From Incurvaria masculella (lineage: Eukaryota > Arthropoda > Insecta > Lepidoptera > Incurvariidae), in assembly GCA_946894095.1 (NCBI GenBank), contig OX335649.1, forward strand, positions 16,696,001 through 16,760,000: 64,000 bases of DNA. The letters are read 5' to 3'. Numbering within the stretch: position 1 is the first letter of the stretch; the number at the start of each line of letters is the position of its first letter. The notes beneath the pieces were generated by a model. It was given only the letters and a program-made list of their open reading frames with translations, searched no databases and had not been told where the DNA came from. Made by a program: the position numbers and the translations under genes. This document shows positions 23,601 to 29,600 of the stretch, piece after piece.

Positions 23601-26600
23601 ATGTTTTTTTTATATTGATTGCCTTATGCACAAACTGGCCCTATATAGCATCCACTTTTTTGTTTTGGTATTATTTGTGCCTAAGAAAAATTCAAAAAAA
23701 AAAAAAAAATTAAGGTCAGATAACAACCCTAGGCCAAATGATTCGGATATTAGTTAAAATGATAATTTCCAAATAAAGCTAATTTCCAAAATAATTATGG
23801 TTTTTGATACTTTTGAGATTACCGCGGTCGTTGAACATGTTTGAAAACTTACGGCTTTTGCCGCAGCGGGAAGAGACATTCTCCGACGGAACGTGGCGGC
23901 TTTCTCCTTGACAACGGGCTGAACGATCAGCTCGAAACGTTTGAGAATGTCTACACCGGCGTGAAAAGCCGTATGTTTTCAAACAGAGATTATGGTTTTA
24001 ATACTACCTATAAAGGTATATTTAAAATTTAGATTAATATTTAAATTGTCTTCTAATACGCCGTTATTGTTGTTGGCAATATTGACGGTATCCCTTGCCG
24101 CGGCGCGCCAGCGCGTGGGCGGCGGATATTGTGCGGGCGGGGCGGGCGCGGAGCGGCGTATTATTTATATATTTCCGAGGGAAAGCTTGAGAACACTTCT
24201 ATAATAGACGGTATATGGTAACCATATGAGGAAGATTCTGGCATGGCACCTAGTTCCCATATGGTGTGGTTAGGCTAATATCTGACGGTCAGTTCGGTAT
24301 TACCCATCCATGTCCAGTTACATAAAAAAAGGAGCCGAAAGGAGTAGATTATGTACCTACACGAAACGTATTTAAATAATACTTACAATAAAATTCCGGT
24401 GAGGATAAAATATTGTTGTCTCTAAAACCAAATTCTTAGAACGAAAGATGTTCAGTTTCATAAACATAATCACCTCTTTCGGTTCTGACTGTAGTTGTAC
24501 ACAGCGTAAAGCACATATAAAAGTGAAGGCAAATACCTACCTACCTAGAGCGCAGTTCGTACCCACTAAGGTCGACTTTTCGTCGGGATCTAGTTAGCTG
24601 CTAGAACCTTGCCCGACGACTCATTGATCAGTTAAAAATAATACAGAAACACCGGTTCCGACGCCGCCGCCACCTCCCCCTCCCCCGCGTCGCTGCCGGC
24701 GCGCCGCGCCGCCCGTCGCCCCGGTACTTTCATGGGATTTGAAAACTATGTTTATGAATTTCTTCCCAAATCTTAATTGTGTACTTACTCTATACGCCGC
24801 ATTCCCGATAAAATTAGGTGCAATGCCACTAACAGAGGAGACCTGCAGTTCTACATGGATTCCGAGCCGCCTCGCAATCGTTACGAAATGTACCTATTTT
24901 GTTCAATTCAGAAAAAGAAAGTTATGCATGAACGGGGTTCACATTTTAACACGCATGGCATCTGTCTTTTTTTTATGCGACCTGACATGGATGGCTAATA
25001 CCACACAACTACCGTTATGATATTAGCCCAATACACCACATTCCCGAAGGAATTAGGTGCCATGCCAGGACCTTCCCTTTATGAGCACGGCTACATTGAA
25101 CTGGATGGAAAACACGGACAATTTTTCATTGCCGCTACGACCATCTTTTTATCCAATGCGATGGTACCAACCCAGGCGGGCTTAAACCCTACCACCTAGT
25201 AATGGAACCTACAGTTTTACATGGATTCCGAACCATGGAGCAGCTCGCATTCGTGACGAAATGCACTTATTAAACTCGGAAGAGAAAGACAGTGGTGCAA
25301 GTCGGAATCGAACCCAGGCCTCTGGTACGCTAGGCCAGTCTCCGCGCCACTAGGCTACGAGCCGCTCAAAATGGAATGGAAGGCAGGGGCAAGAAGAATT
25401 CGGGCTCAAAACCTATACATATTTGTGATAGTTATTTACATAAGGTGAGTTTAAAATAATCTACAAGCCTTATAGGGTTGATTCAGTATCTGATATAGAA
25501 CAAATTTTGCTAAGAATTTAGTTATGTATTTTTTTTTGTTCCATTTTATTTTTTGAGAAATTTAAACAGTATGTTCTTGGTGGTGATTGTGCGGGCGTGC
25601 GGGCGATGAGCGGCGTCCAATAAATATTTCTACGGGAAATCTTGGGAACACTTCTATCATAGACATGGGGGGTAGATTATGTACACCTCGATGTACACCA
25701 TCGACATTTATCGATGATGCACACGAAACGTAGTTTATTGATACCTACAATAAAATTCCGGTGAGGATAAAATATTTTGTCTCTAAAACCAAATTCTTAG
25801 AACGAAAGTTGTTCAGTTTCATAAAAATAATCTCCTTCTTGGTGCTGACTATTTTAAAAAGTAAAGGCAAATACCTACCTACCTACCTACCTAAAGCGCA
25901 GTTCATACCTACATCCGCCGACTCCGCGCGCCGCCTCCTCGTCCGTTGGCTTTGAAAATTATGTTTATAAGTTTCTTGCAATATCTTAATTGTGTACCTA
26001 CTCCTAATACACCGCATTCCCGATGACATTAGGTGCAATGCCACATAGGAGACCGGCAGTTTTACATGGATTCTGAACAGCCTTGCATTTGTTACGAAAT
26101 GTACCTACTTATTTAACTCGGAAAAAGAAATAAAGTTGTGCATGAACGGGACTGGCATTCTCACATGCCGTCTGTTATGGAAGGCAGGGACAAGAAGAAT
26201 TCTCGATCAAAACCTATACATATATTTTATATGTATTTACATATACTATACTATAACCCGATAGACAATTGCCAATAAAATTGGAGACTTAGTTCTGTTG
26301 CATAGAACCTATCCATATAAAATATGTTGGCAATAATAAGTTAAATGTAGGTACATTTTTAGGGTTCCGTACCCAAAAGGTGAAAACGGAACCCTATTAA
26401 TATGCCTCCGCTGTCCGTCCGTCCGTCTGTCCGTCCGTCCGTCCGTCTGTCACAGGGCTGTATCTCATACCCGCTATAACAACAAATAGGTAAATTAAAA
26501 AAAAAAAAAAAATATTGGTCCCCATACAAAAAACGTGATTTTTTTGTGTTAAATCTTGTACAATGGTACGGAACCCTGTGTGTGCGAGTCCGACTCGCAC

Positions 26601-29600
26601 TTGGCCGTTTTTTTAGCAATCCGTTGATCTACGTGCGCAACTGATTGACAACACGGAGCGTTGAGCTCTTGCACCTCAAAATTACCCAACCATTGCACAA
26701 AATATAAAATACATACATCCACCTACCTACATATGTATACATAGGCAGTGCAGGTGCGGGGAAAGATAAGACTAATAATTTCGCTGCGAAGCGGAAACGC
26801 GCGGCCCGACACGCGACGGCAATACCCGGCGCGTGGTAGATGACGAGCTCTCGCTCTAGTCGCGCCCTGTCTCGCACATAATGAAATAGCAATAGATACC
26901 GCTCTCGGCAGGCAGATTCGATGCGGGATTTTCACTTGCTTACGGGCCGTTCTTAAATAAAATTTTCCACCTACAGTGGAACAGTTTCATACTATGAGTC
27001 CCAAACTTAATCTTCCTATCGTAATGCCAGCATAAGAACACTAAAAGAACACACCAAAAAGGTCTAATATTCAAAAATGTCTGATCACAAAATATTTTTT
27101 CGTAAGTCATTTCACGCACGACGTCACAAAAACTACCAAATATATTTAGCAGGCAGTTTAATCTGGCCGAAGCGAGCGCGGGAAGTGCTTCCTAAACTAA
27201 ATCTGACCAGAAAGGAATATTTAAAGAGAAAAAATCACGTAGAATTTATTTGATAGATGAATGAATATATTTTATTTAGGTTAGACGAAGGTTATTATTA
27301 AAATATTTTCGGACTGACAGTGTTATGATTCTCGATTACTGGTTTACCCACCGGAGGACCAAGTAATACAATAAATATAAAGCAAGCATATTCCATATGG
27401 TCAACTAATAAGAGAGAGAGCAACCTGGTGGTCATAGCAAGCACAAGAAATGTATACCTGATAGATGAAACTTCCGCCCTATACTCGACTTGTGATTTTG
27501 TCGTTTTTGAGTTTGCACTCATGTCTTCTTTCAGGTTACATTGGTTGTCGAGTTCAACTACTTCAATTCTGACATTGTTATCATTGGTCTGATCACTGCT
27601 GGCAGACTGGGATTCAAGCTTAGGTTTTTTATTTTCTTCACTTTGAGGACTTTCAATTTTTCTCTTAGTGACTTTAGTTATTTCAGAATTAGTTTCGTCC
27701 TTAGAATTTTTAGGGTTTTTTCTATTGAATATTCCTCTTAGAGAACTGTTCCGATTTCCAATTTGCCGAAATATTAATTGATCTTTCCTGAAATAAAAAA
27801 AAACCATTTTAATAAATATCACTTACAAAATGACAGCCCTTTAATTTTGTAAGTTACAAGACTGATAAAAGAAAATAGTTGCATTTCATTTATTTGAACT
27901 TTTGGTACTCAAACTATACTTAGTTACTTCACAAACGAATAGATCTGCGGATACAAAAAGCAAAACAGATGGTGGTAACGGGCACGTGCAATTCACAGAA
28001 AACAATATGGTTCCGACTTAGATCTAGCGTGGGGCCTCAATATGTCATGTATATAATCTGTGGGTATACTACTGCTTTTGGGATAATATATAGTAAATTT
28101 ATCAAGGTTTATTGCAGCCATTATTACTTTTATATATTTATAAATAAATTAAAAGATATTTGCTTGAAAAAATTACACTTACTCAGCATTAAGTGTGTTT
28201 ATCATCTCATTCTTTCGCTCAACTTCCGCGCGTGCAGTCTTGAGAAGGGAATTAAAGTTGGTCTGGATCTTCTCCAGTGTCTCACTCATAGAGCGGTTGG
28301 CCTGAAGCAACAACTAACATATCAATGCATTTAATCGAAAGTGTTAGAACCCTCTCTGTTTCAAAGAAAAAGACAGTCTCCGCGATGAGGAGGATGCAAC
28401 ATGTCCACAAAGCAGACAATGTGCATAGTTATTAACTTGGTTAGATTTATGTAAAAATGAATTACAAAACGACTTATCTTATCGACTTAGAAAAGTAAAT
28501 CACGAAAGCGTAGTAAACAATGAACAAACATTTTCATGGATCAAGCCAGGCTTGAAGACTAAAATTTTTTAGATGTTTTTGTTATATTGTTGAGTGATCC
28601 TCGTCAAAACTTATTGTATTAAGAGCATGAACAATTCGCACCTTATAACCTAGAGACCAAACACAATTCGTCGCACTCGGGACTACAGGCGTATCTCATG
28701 AAAAGACCAAAATGAGTTAATTATACAAAATTATTCAGAATTAAATGTTCTATGTCGTCACCAAGTGGCGTAACTCAAAGTTAATCTATTACTAAAATAG
28801 ACTTCAAACCTATCTCAATAATTCGCGGATATAGTCGCCACAGAAAGGCGTATACTCAGTAACGCCTCTTCGTCCTCATCACCCGGCACACATTTTTGGC
28901 GGCACAAACTGATCTAACTCAAATTGTGAATGTTCATGTTTCAAAGATTCCGATAGAAAATATATTCTTTTTTTTCTATGTGACTGGACGTGGATGACTA
29001 ATACCACACTTTCTGTCATGGTATTAGCCCAACACACCACATGGGAACTAGGTGCCATGCCAGGACCTTCCTTATATTGCACGGTTACATTGAACTGGAC
29101 GGAAAACACGGACAATTTCCATTGCCGCTTCGACCATCGTTCATCCAATGCGATGGTACCAACCCGGGCGGGATTAACCCTACCACTACAGTTTAACGCG
29201 GAATCCGAACCACGGCCAGCGTCTCTTAACGGTCTCAGTTCTCAATATTATAATTTGGGCGAAAGTCAGCTGCATCGAGAACTTATTGCAAGACATTTAA
29301 AGAACTCATCCCTCCAGGCGTAAAAGGACATTACGCTTTTGTCTTACTTTATAGACTAGGAGGTCGCGACAAAAATGGTAACGATAACGTAATTGGCTGA
29401 AACTGGGTTCACAGGATAAAGACCAACCTTTTGAAGCTAACTGTGTTAGTCTGCCTGTTTCAAGTGGTTGCGTTACGTAGATACGCCTTATCTACGTAAC
29501 GCAACCACTTGAAACGTAGTTATGGTGACAAAAAATATATATGATAAGATAAATGAATGCAAAGGACGAAGCATGAAAGTATCAGTACATACTTAGTTAC

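Larger units (their letters stand above)
17104..27457 (-). other. FLASH intron 4 (10.4 kb, repeat-filled)
   Basis: The donor CAG|gtatac is at 27457 and the acceptor at 17104. The intron contains two LINE remnants, one full M1 MITE, a SINE-head array, a fold-back element with tRNA-like sequence, several S and C elements and a 0.6-0.8-kb local duplication. The phases across the intron match exactly, which argues against an intervening coding exon other than one of length divisible by three. Confidence 0.75.

Noticed and set aside
24655..24722. GC-rich CCGCC stretch as a coding exon
   Set aside because: No convincing acceptor/donor pair, it lies in a duplicated repeat block, and the partner copy at 25.9 kb lacks most of it.
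25017..25199. Open frames reading MILAQYTTFPKELGAMPGPS, also at 7691, 9311 and 28994
   Set aside because: They are translations of the S-family SINE body and occur in every copy in the right orientation.
26359..26619. Open frames with RTDGRTDGQ-type repeats, also at 20512, 23342, 46515, 49294 and 53299
   Set aside because: They are translations of the CCGT/GACG tract and hairpin of C elements, not genes.
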